64,000 nt of DNA from Arthonia radiata (lineage: Eukaryota; Ascomycota; Arthoniomycetes; Arthoniales; Arthoniaceae): the NCBI GenBank assembly GCA_002989075.1, contig PSQN01000004.1:496001-560000 (forward strand), in the 5' to 3' direction. Made by a program: the position numbers and the translations under genes. The notes beneath the pieces were generated by a model. It was given only the letters and a program-made list of their open reading frames with translations. It did not search any database and was not told the origin of the DNA. Below, in pieces: positions 54,549-64,000 of the stretch; within the stretch, counting starts at the first letter, position 1, and the number at the start of each line of letters is the position of its first letter.

Positions 54549-55907
54549 ATGGCTATCAGCGCGAGAGGCCAACAGTTGAACGCCTTGGCGATAGTGTTCA
54601 TCGTCCTCACATCACTTACAATGGCTTTAAGGTTCTGGGCGATGCAAGTTCAGCGGAGGAGATTCCGCGTTGACGACGCCTTCATCATACTAGCTTTTGT
54701 AAGCAGTACAGCGCCGTTGAGTTCTTTTCGATGACGAGAATGAAGCTGACTTCCTTCTCACTCTAGGCAAACATACTCGCTCTACAAGGAGTAGGGTGGT
54801 GGGGTATGGGAAGGGATCGCAGGGTACCTTTGAGCCAAAAAACTGACTACTACTGACAGCCATTGCAAACGGTCTCGGCGCTGAGACAATTGAACTTACA
54901 ATACAGCAAGCCGCTGTGCAACAGAAGGTCAGACTCATTGGATAGAGTGACCTCTGAAAGTTTCAAAAACTTGCTGACAATGGCAGCAGTTGACATTCTC
55001 GTCATTCTTCACCTGGACATTTGGTACTGTGTTCTGCAAGGTCTCCATGCTGTTTCTGTACACAGAAATATTTGCCCACCGTACTTTCCAGCGCGTGGCA
55101 TACGTCATGATAGGCATCCGTATGGCCTACGCGGTCGCTTTTGTCCCAACGTTCGTCACTCATTGCATGCCACCGCAATCAGCCTGGGATCCATCTGTCC
55201 ATGGCGAATGTAGACCGTTCGAATCCCAGGAGTACGCCTCAGTGTCAATCAACATGGTCTTAGACTTGCTGGTGGTGGTGCTCCCCCTTCCGATTATCTG
55301 GAGGCTTCAAATGCCAGTGAGAAAGAAGATTGGCGTGAGTGTTGTATTCAGCCTCGGTCTGGCGTGAGTTGCGGCTTTGTTTCTCAAATGTCATCTCATA
55401 GCTCAGGCCCATGCACTGACGGCAAGCGACAGAATCATAGCGATCATGATCTGGAGAATCCAGTACACCTCCATCTCGATCTCCAACGCGAACTGGAATT
55501 ATAGCCTGTATATCACGTCAATACAGAGCGCACTCGAGTTATGGCTTGGGATAATCGCGACAAATCTTCCAACCATAACACCACTCGCATCCCACAAGTT
55601 GGTACCAGCAATGAAGGGTTATTACAATAGCTTGCAGGTGCGACTGCAAAGTAGTAAACGTCGTCGCCAACCGAAAAATGGCTCATCCGGCCAAGGCATT
55701 CCCAAGTTTGGGAGCCGCACATTCATGCATCTTGATGGGGAGTCAGGTATAGAACTGGCCGAACGACAAGCTGCGCGCAACTACAGAAAGGCTACAACCG
55801 ATGGATACCAACATCAGTATCGCTCAGACAATATCGAGAGGACTGGAATGAGCCGAGACATTGACGTATACGACGAGCCAAGAAGAGCTGCTCACGCTTT
55901 GGTGTAG
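54549..55907 (+). CDS. PTH11-like seven-helix membrane protein (rhodopsin-fold domain)
   Basis: Five exons: 54549-54698, 54767-54803, 54860-54927, 54990-55363 and 55433-55907; introns 68, 56, 62 and 69 bp; 367 residues. Seven hydrophobic helices can be followed, beginning ALAIVFIVLTSLTMALRF and ending ALELWLGIIATNLPTITPL. Family marks: RFRVDDAFI after helix 1, GVGWWAIANGLG, FCKVSMLFLYTEIF, CMPPQSAWDP, and the last helix NLPTITPL. The tail is basic and polar. PTH11-like receptors sense surfaces or small molecules, but many family members in clusters have no known role; sensing or transport of the product is inference. Exon 2 is only 37 nt; its donor was chosen by phase. Confidence 0.85.
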
Positions 55908-57219
55908 GAACATGAGTTGCTCAGATGATCATCGGCCCAGCGGTCCAAAACTTCGGCTGCAGTTTGACGCTCAACATTGTCTCATCCATGAAGCGGCAGT
56001 CATGACGAGTATCGGCTACCAAGCATCGAGCTGATTTATATGACAAGAGAGAACACTGTTGATGTTGGTTTGTTGTCAGTCCTGACGAGTATAGTGCACG
56101 TCAAGATCTCTCAGTATTGCTAAAGTAGTGTTTCGAATGATGCCATGGAATACGGTCGTACCTATGACAAGCATCGCATGATAGGTGTAATTCTGTGTCT
56201 TGGAGTTATGTTCAAGCCAAAATATCAGAGCGAGTGGCGCTGTTGCCATCTGTAAACTTCTTCAATGCAATCACGATATTAACTTGAGCTTCAGCACCCT
56301 CCAAGCCAAGCGCTGCGCGAGGTGGGTATAATCCTAAGTCAGGGTGCAGCGCCTGTCATGGTGAGACGGATAGGCCAAGAGCGTTCAATGTTGTAGCGGC
56401 CGCGAGCCAGTAGCCACATTCCCTCCGTCGCTGTAGCGGAGCTTGCAAATTGAGTAGATTAAATCGTTCTCGACCACGCGGTCTCAAAAACCAGCGCTTT
56501 CATCAAAACTTCCGCCCGCACGCTCAGTGGTGCGGCCATGCAAGACCTATGGAGGTGATATGCTGTGGGTGTGGCCCAGTTCAGACGGCCATGTCAAGAC
56601 AGAATGATTCCATTTGAGGGGGGAGTTATACATCAGAAACGGTCTGTGCGTGTCCAGCAATATCTCTGCCCACCACCGCACGGTACGTTGCCACGAAATG
56701 CGTAATTAAGCAGCCGGAACCCGTATCTGTATATTGGGAACAGAGTCAGAGATTGTATAGATCAAACATTGTCCCCGGAAACTGATAAGGTATATGGCTT
56801 TTATCACATTCCGATTGACATGGTAGGAAGGTGGGAGACATGGCATGAGACTGAAGATATGAAGACGTCTATCACGTGATCTCAATATATGCCTATTCAG
56901 GCAATTTTCCACCAGCCCGTGTCTTGGGTGCTTGGCATGGCCATCTGGACTGGGCGGTCCTGCCCACAACAGAAACGCTCTTGTTCTCGAGATATTTAGC
57001 AGGATTTCTAGATACTCCGTACTATCATTGCCTCTAATACTGTAACACAAGATAGCGTATCTCGGTACCCAGGACCCAGGTGCCAGGGGAGAGAAATCTG
57101 TATGTCAAAGAAGCACGGGCCGTTTCTGATGTTTAATTCCAACCCCAAATTCAATCCCGACCATCGACCATCCTGCCAACCGAGCGGCAGTTTGTGACCG
57201 CCAATCGGATCCTCACACT
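55908..57219. other. Intergenic, about 1.3 kb within the cluster
   Basis: No gene recognised on either strand. Confidence 0.45.
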
Positions 57220-58874
57220 ATGGCATTCATTCGCTACGCTGGTGCGTCCTGAGTCCGTTGAATTGAACTTTGCCAACGGTTCGTGCTAGGCTTTAGCGAA
57301 CGAAGATGCATCGCTCGAGACACATTTGGGCTCTATGGTGCAATCGTCACTCTGGCGACTTACACAACACAAGCATCAAAACTGCCTGAAGCGCTCAGAG
57401 ATGTTATCATCAAGGCTTTGAGGCGCTGCGTAAGCCAGCATCCCGTACTGCGGACCGTGATATGCGATGCCGAATCGGAGCAGCCCAGACTTGAAGCAAT
57501 ACCAAGACTGGATCTGAACAGGCATCTGCTCCTCCTGCCCACCGAGACAGACGATAGCGAGCATGTCCCTCGCAGGCTTTTGGAACGGATACTCAATGAG
57601 CCACTCGGTGATCGTCACACGGTACCGCAGTGGCGACTTTACGTTCTCCCCATTGCAGCGCAGTCGAATGCATCAGTGACAGACTACAAAGTCGCTTTCG
57701 CGGCTTCCCACGCCCTCACAGATGGCATGTCAGGATTGATATTCCACTCTACGTTTCTCGAAGGTATGCAAGAGAGTGACCATGCCACGTCTGACTCGGG
57801 GCATATGTACGAAACCCAACCATCAGACCCGAGCTTGTCTCAGTCCCTGGAGCAAGTCACGCCTCTGTACATCTCATGGTCATACCTGCTGAAGACTCTA
57901 TCGAACGAGTTCCTGCCCAAGAGCATCGTGAGATTCCTGGGGTTAAGCACGAGCGGAACGACCGACCGCTGGCTCGGTGCACCAACCCGACCCAGCAGAC
58001 CCGCGACCCGAGAATTGCTTCAAACAGCCGCCAGAATCACTTCGATCCCTGGAACAACGGTGCAGAAGGTGTTGCAGTCTTGCCGCCGACATGATGCACG
58101 CTTGACCGGCCTGATCACTCGCCTTGCCGGCCACGCACTTGCGCGCGCTCTGGCAGGTCAACAGCTCAACTATTCGTCATTTGCTGTTCAGACGGCGATC
58201 GATCTGCGGCGCTGCATCCCCGGCGCCCAAGCGACTATAGCCAATTATTTCTCGGCCGTGCCCGAATTCGTCGGAGTAGAAATGCCCCAGCACGGAGAAG
58301 CCCGCAATTTTAGCGATGATGACTGGATAGCCGTAGGTCTTGGAGCAGCCACACATTTCGTTCTGTGCCTCCATTGTCATTGTCAGGCAGCTAGCGCGTC
58401 GGCGTTGTCTCAAAACACTTTGTTTCAGCTAGAATCTCAGAAGAGGCTGTGCTGACATCTTCCTTCTAGGTCCGGCGCTCCACAGAGCTTCTCAAACAAA
58501 AGTCAAGCTCGCCAGTCGATCAGCCCATTGCGCTGCTTAAGTATGTCGGCAACATCTCGAACTGGATTCTCCAGAGCAGCAAGAAACCCCCGGCGGACTC
58601 CTATACCGTGAATAACTTAGGAGCTTTCGAGAACGCGGCCGCCGCAGAAGGAGCGAGTAGTTCCCAATGGACGGTGAAGGACATTGCGGCTTCGCAGAGT
58701 GCTAGTGGGGTGGGTGAGCCTCTTTCCATTAACGTTGCGAGCGTGAAAGGGGGGCCGTTGTCGCTGGTCGTATGTTGGGAGCCGGGAGCGCTCGGCGTCA
58801 ACGACGAGGACGTTTTTGTGGCAGACGTATGTGCATTCATTCGGGGCGGTCTTTACTCGATCGGAAATGCGTGA
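57220..58874 (+). CDS. HxxxDG acyltransferase (alcohol acetyltransferase-like)
   Basis: Three exons: 57220-57241 (22 nt), 57290-58332 and 58470-58874; introns 48 and 137 bp; 489 residues. The tiny first exon gives MAFIRYAG before FSERRCIARD. The catalytic motif is SHALTDGMSG (His148, Asp152), as in BAHD, condensation-type and Atf-like acyltransferases using acyl-CoA. The second landmark, near the C-terminus, is PLSLVVCWEPGALG. Relatives include fungal alcohol O-acetyltransferases and cluster acetyltransferases. Likely acylates a hydroxyl group of the cluster product. It is cytosolic; no signal peptide or membrane helix. Confidence 0.85.
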
Positions 58875-59166
58875 GAGGTATTCACAATAATGGCAGTATT
58901 TCAAAAAGTCTCCGCTTCGCAGCGTGCATAGAGGTGTTGTCAGGATGCTAGAATCTAACGAGTGATTCGGTCGTCGCTGAAGTGCTTGGTACAGCGCCTA
59001 TTACACGTGGAAACGAAGCAGGCATGATCCATTGAGAGAAGACGTCAGATTGACTGGTCATCCACAGACTTGCGTCCTCGATGAGCCTGCTTCAAGATCT
59101 AAAGCTAATAGACTCTCGGATATCAGGACTATTATGCTCATTTCTCGTCACCATCAAGTCGTCATC

Positions 59167-62100
59167 TCAAAATACTAGCCACCGCTCCCCTAACCGCCTA
59201 GCGCCCTCGACATTCCCCGAATGCACATAGATACTCTGCAGCGCGAGCGCAGCCTCCATTGTGAAGTCCGGCTCATCCCACAACACACCTTCATCAACAC
59301 CCTCCCCACTTAAGCCATCCTCGCCCTCCGCTACCTCCAGCATCCGCTCGTAACACGGCACAGCCAGGTGCATCAATCCGTAGAAATGCCACATGCGACC
59401 TTCGTTGTACTCCGTCTCCAGCTTGCGTTGTCTCCATAGCCTACCTTTGGATAGTTCATTGCCGTCGCCGCCTTGCATCCTGATCTCCTTGTAGCGCATC
59501 GTCATCGCCATCGCGCTGATCATCTGATGTTGCCTGTTCAGACTGAGTCGTTTCATGCTCATTGCTGCATACGCGCATGCTGCACTCAGCAATGCGAGTG
59601 GATTATCTCGTTGCACCGCATAGGCTCGCATGTAGTAATTCAACGCATTGACCTGGTGACTATTATTCGCCGTAATCATATTGCCGTAAGCAATCAGCAG
59701 CTGCGGATCCAAGACAGAAACGTCCGTCCCACCTTTGTCAGGATCCCGGGTGGGATAGTACGACTCTGTCATCCTGCCATTGGCGAGAGACGCCATGTTG
59801 TATTTCGTGAAGCTCTGCGTACTCTGCTGCTTACTCCGCTGGGCTGTCGACATAGCGAGGTGGTCGTGCGCGCGTATCATTCTGGCGAAGAACTTCTGTT
59901 GAGGACCAGTGGAGTAGTGGTGGATGTCGCCTTTGTACGAGCGGTTCACGATCTGGAATAAGCGGTAGACATCGGGGTCAGGCGCGCACTCGTTGACGAA
60001 ATAGCGGATGATCTCATTTTGTCTCCAGTTATCGTTCAGTGTGATGGCGCAAGCGAGGCAGGCGAGATAGATGTGCTGCTCGGTGCGCTTGTGGTTGGCA
60101 AACAAATTACAGGTCAGTAGGCGGTCGAGAATGGTGTAAGAGGCATGGCAGCCGTTGTGGCGAGCGAGGTTTAGCGAGACCTGCAGGATGATGGAGAGCC
60201 ATCTCGGGTAGGGGATATCTGCGTAGGACATAGGAATGCCTTCGAGATGAGACATCCAATGTTTGGCATCCGGTGGCGCGTCGTCAGAGCGCTGCATGAG
60301 GTGCGCGGCCCATGTCTGCAGGAACTCCTTGGTCTTGGGAAGAATGCTACGGGCGCGAGCGCGGTCAGCGACGCTGAAGCCGCAGAAGGCGACGTTCTTG
60401 TCCGAAGGGAAGAAGGACTTTTGGTCGAAGAACTCAGCACACAGCTCAGTACCGATGTCGGTCCAGTTGTCGCGGGAGGCTGGGTCATCGTCGCGAAGGT
60501 CGAGCTCGGCTTCCTGTAGTTGTGCGTATAGCTCTTTGATGCGGACTTCGGCGTCTTCGAGGTCTTGCAAACCGTTTCTGCGTCGAGTGTGGTATTGGTT
60601 TCTGATAGCTTTAGATGGGCCTTCGATCCTGTCTTCACCTGCTAAGATCTCTGCGAAAGGCGCTAAGCGTCCGTTTCGGAAAACTGAAGCTCTCTTCAAA
60701 TGGGGCGCTTGCGCGAAGCTGTAGTTGGGACGGGACTTCCAGAAAATCCTTGCAAACATCCTGTTAAGCAGTTGCCTCGGCGTAAGCTCTGTACTAGATG
60801 TGCGCGGGCTTATACCTATAGTATCGATTGCTGGAGCATTCGCAACGTCCAGATCATCTTCATCATCCGGGCGCCTGGATAGCGCTCCAAGATTTGCCTC
60901 AAGGTGCCTTACCAGCGCTAAGGCATCTTCATCGTCGACCTCTTTTGTCCGTATGGTATAAATCGTCTCGCGAAGTACGAGACCCTCGATGTGTTCCTGA
61001 ACTCGCTCTTTGTTTCCATGGCGCTCGTGCATAGCAGCAAGTTTGATGCGGGCCTCGGTGTCTCTCGAACTTGCCGTAAGATACTTTTCCAGATACTCAA
61101 TAGCCTTCAACTCATCGCCGATGGCGTATGCAGAAAGACCTGCACGCCGCCACGTCAAGGGTTCATGACCGAGCCAGTCCTCAAGGCTGCGGAAGAATCG
61201 TAGGGAGTCCGCATGATGACCATGGATATGCAGTACCTCTGATATATCGCGTATGAGGTCCGCAAAGTCGATCTTAGCGTCTTCGGGCAGATTGTCCTCG
61301 TCAAATGGTTCGAAGTGATGCTGCGGAATTGTCAGTCGAGAAGTGGCTAGTAACATGCTTGAAGAGGCCTACCAATGCTTCGTTCACATTGTTGGGGCTG
61401 ACATGGAGTCTGAACATGCCCATCTTGACCCGCAAATCGGCCGGCAGCCCCTGCCCATACTGCTCAGGTTGGTACTTATCAGGAATGAAGTCCGGGACCT
61501 CCATCCGCCGAGGCTCGTCTTCGTCATCCCACTCACGGTCGTCGTCCTGCTGCATCTCCCAGATGATGTCGTCTCTGCGTCCCAGCAGCCACCGTGCCAG
61601 CCGCTTCGCTTCTTCCAATCCATTCTGCCAATCTCGAAGGGCCTTCAATAGGTCGAGGTACAGGTTCAAGTCTTCAAAAGTAAATCCATTTGCATCCTCC
61701 ATGTCTTGGGTCCTCACGAAGTGTGGTACTGCAGTTTCCCAAGCGGCCCGGGCGGAAGATGGAGTCCTATGCTTCAGTGATGCATCTACCAACAGCCGGA
61801 GCATGTATAAATCATTGGGGTACGATATAAGCACGCGCCTACATTCTTTGATGATGGCGTGGTGATTGTCGTGTCTGTGAAAGATGTCCAGTCTCTCCTT
61901 TCGAGCTTCGTAGTCGTCTCTGTCGATGCGGACAATGTTGCTGTAAATCTGCAGCAGGCGGGTATCTCGCTCTCTTTCTTCCTCGTCCGGCATTAATGAC
62001 TTCACTCTTTCCGCGACTTCATGCCACGAATCGGTGCCTCGTCGAGTAAGAGCGCCGTTGAATAGCACTTCGATCGAGTCATTTCGTCTGCCTAACTCTG

Positions 62101-62939
62101 CATACGCTTGTGACAGCAGACTATGCGCGACAAACACTTCTGGATTCAACTGTATCGCATCAATGCAATTCTGAGCGCAGTCTTCATACCGCTTATCGAG
62201 AAAGGCGTTAGTAGCCTGGCTCTGTAAAGCCTTGAACGCGTCGCTCGTCGGCGCCATTCGCGGGCCACGCTTGCCTTTGCGCCCAATGCCTCTGCCTTCG
62301 CCTCTTGGCGCACGGCGAGGCGCCCTTGTCTTGTTACCAAACAGATCTCCATCGATTTCACCATCATCTAACGAGGCGGCTCGCGCACCGCGGATACTGC
62401 CTCCTCGCCCTCTAGGTCGACCAACACCGCGACCGCGCCCTCGATCGCCACGTCCTCGACCTCGACCCCTACCCCTAGCGTTTGATCGTCCGCTGCGGAC
62501 CGTACCCTCATCTTCTACTCCCGAGTCAGAGAGCGGATCGTCATCTTCTTCATGGATATTAACATGAGCAGGATCAAAGTCCGTATCATTTTCGGCATCA
62601 CGTAGCTTTTGCTGCTCGACCTTGAAAGCGGCAACACGCTCCTCAGTTGAATCATCAGACGAGGTGTCATCTAATGGCTGAGCGTCACGCTCGTATGCAA
62701 ATCCATCATTTTCATCATAGTCACCATTGGCAAAGTCGTGAGCGAATCGGTCTACGCCGTCCGTGTAAGAACTAATGCCTGGCACAAAGTATGGACCGCC
62801 TTGAGTAAAAGATGGGTTGGCCGAGCCTGGCTCAGGATACTCTGCCGACATCTTGTCTGCAATCAAGCGTGAATCCAATTTACCGAGCGTCTTCACGTGA
62901 GCTCACCATGTCAATATCTTCTTCCTCAAGATCGTCCAT
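59167..62939 (-). CDS. TFC4: TFIIIC subunit Tfc4 (tau131), TPR protein
   Basis: Three exons: 62939-62907 (11 codons), 62851-61373 and 61320-59167; introns 55 and 52 bp; 1,221 residues. Tfc4 is a subunit of the A-box-binding half of TFIIIC and recruits TFIIIB to tRNA and 5S genes. The N-terminus is acidic (DDLEEEDIDM), then an RG-rich block (RGRGRGRGDRGRGRG) near residue 140, then TPRs starting ATNAFLDKRYEDCAQNCIDA. The join at the second intron, NVNEAL/HHFEPF, is in phase. The last TPRs include QVNALNYYMRAYAVQRDNPLA and HLAVPCYERMLEVAE. If the first short exon is wrong, translation would begin at the ATG at 62851, losing 11 residues. Confidence 0.92.
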
Positions 62940-63663
62940 ATTAGCAAAGGGTGTTCGTGAAGGGTGATTACGACCTCGAGTAAGCTTTCATGGCTAATAT
63001 CGCCTTGTCATTCATAATCGCAAGATGATTCGGCTCTTAATGCATTTGCTACGATGGTTCTGGTGATGAAGAAGTGATTGGCTGATTGAGGCAGGGAGAG
63101 GCTGACGATATTGCGCACGTGCCATGCTCCAGCCATCTATTTTAAGCCACCAATGTCCAAATTGCCTGATTGGGCGATACGGACCTGCAAGCAATAATTG
63201 TTCGAAGAAATCGAAACTCTCTCCTCAGACACACCCTCGTCAGCTCAGTCACCCAACTCCCTCTTTGTTCGCTTCGCCAACCCGCTCCTACCCTTCTTAT
63301 CCACTGTCTTCCTACCCCCGATTTCGACATCCCTCTTCGCCAACTTCTTGTCCAGGTCGACTCCGTTTGCATCGACACAAAGTATTCCCCACACGACTCG
63401 CGCAGCATAACGGCTTTCGAGTCGCGCCCGAGTCTGTCCATGTAAGCTGAGCGCCCCAAACTTTCCAATTCACTCCCACTCACGACAGACGCTGACAAAC
63501 CGCTAGCGATAATCGCTCGTTATCAGTACGACTGCATTGTCAGTTGCCAGCTCCTTTGAGGACAGCCCGGACGCTGCAGGAGTCTCGCTTAATCTGACCA
63601 TATCAACACGATCTGTAATTTACCTACTGTTCTACTTTGAACAAACGACACTCAACGGCCATC
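62940..63663. other. Divergent region of TFC4 and VTS1; probably includes a long VTS1 leader
   Basis: 724 bp with pyrimidine-rich plus-strand sequence before the VTS1 start. Short open frames here could be upstream ORFs; no gene recognised. Confidence 0.45.
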
Positions 63664-64000
63664 ATGAATACAATCGGCAACCGTAACTCCACCCCTGAGA
63701 CGGGCAGCTCTGGCCTTCGTCCTCCAGTCTCTCGCTCAGCTTTTGGTGCTGCTCACCAGCTACGCTCCTCGACAGATATGAGCAATCAAAATGGTCCTTT
63801 GTCGGCGCGTGGCATTCGCCCTCAGTCTGACGTCTATCCTGGTCCGCGCGGCCAAGGCAACAATTCTGCCGATGAGGGCGATCAGGCCGTTCAGAAATGG
63901 ATCTCCGAGATCGATTCATACGAGAATACCCTTGAAGAAATGGCAGCTGCAACATTGGACAAGGACTTCAAAGACGAGCTCAGCGCCATTGAAGACTGGT
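63664..64000 (+). CDS. VTS1: Post-transcriptional regulator Vts1, 5' part (3' end outside window)
   Basis: Open from the ATG at 63664 to the end of the window (112 codons). After a disordered Ser/Gly-rich start, the segment VQKWISEIDSYENTLEEMAA followed by ATLDKDFKDELSAIEDW is the conserved helical domain found near the N-terminus of fungal Vts1. The C-terminal SAM domain, which binds Smaug-type RNA hairpins and recruits the Ccr4-Not deadenylase, would lie downstream, out of view. No intron is seen in this part. Confidence 0.88.
   Translation, partial: MNTIGNRNSTPETGSSGLRPPVSRSAFGAAHQLRSSTDMSNQNGPLSARGIRPQSDVYPGPRGQGNNSADEGDQAVQKWISEIDSYENTLEEMAAATLDKDFKDELSAIEDW

Noticed and set aside
1-64000. 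Retroelements, DNA transposons, LINEs, CRISPR arrays and rRNA genes
   Set aside because: I saw no reverse transcriptase, integrase, transposase or capsid-type frames, no long terminal repeats, no spaced repeat arrays and no rRNA. No AT-rich, RIP-like block stood out. This was by eye only; a repeat search would be decisive.

Overview
The window is nuclear DNA of a filamentous ascomycete (Pezizomycotina). The genes are dense, lie on both strands, and many carry short GT-AG introns of about 46 to 140 bp with CTAAC/CTGAC-like branch sites. The housekeeping set (Tsr3, Cdc9, TAF5, Vps51, Rmi1, prefoldin 3, SNIP1/Pml1, Ski3, Tfc4, Vts1) is fungal. A Dothideomycete is my best guess from the mix of fungal-specific families, but the sequence alone does not fix the class.

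Layout. From 1 to about 3.1 kb are an RG-rich partial gene and two small unrecognised genes that look like diverged tandem copies. From 4 to 14.2 kb, on the minus strand, lie a prolyl-4-hydroxylase-like oxygenase, the rRNA modifier TSR3, an ADP1-type ABC transporter and DNA ligase I with a PIP box. From 14.8 to 23.7 kb are an F-box-like gene, TAF5, VPS51, a second F-box-like gene and RMI1. A gene-poor stretch (23.65-26.39 kb) follows. From 26.4 to 35.6 kb are a spliced unrecognised disordered protein, prefoldin subunit 3, a FHA/RS splicing factor, a coiled-coil protein, a LACTB2-like metallo-beta-lactamase with a 13-nt exon, and a tRNA-Arg(ACG)-like locus broken in its T loop by a 55-bp GT-AG insert. 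SKI3 and a GH5 steryl-glucosidase-like gene are divergent at 36.8-43.7 kb.

The most interesting block is 44.4-58.9 kb. Seven genes there look like a specialised-metabolite cluster without PKS, NRPS or a classical terpene synthase: a secreted SMP-30-like beta-propeller (related to fungal pericyclase-type proteins), a cytochrome P450, a UbiA-superfamily membrane protein of the Fma-TC-like type, a short-chain dehydrogenase with an apparent 1-nt frameshift, a berberine-bridge-type FAD oxidase with both covalent flavin residues, a PTH11-like seven-helix membrane protein, and an HxxxDG acyltransferase. I infer that the UbiA protein makes or prenylates a terpenoid core, that the P450, BBE oxidase and SDR oxidise it, and that the acyltransferase caps it. 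Housekeeping genes flank the block on both sides (SKI3 and GH5; TFC4 and VTS1).

The right edge (59.2-64 kb) holds TFC4 and the 5' end of VTS1, which runs out of the window. I saw no convincing transposon, retroelement, CRISPR or rRNA gene. Most exon boundaries below were worked out by eye from splice motifs, reading phase and family conservation, and have not been tested against transcripts.
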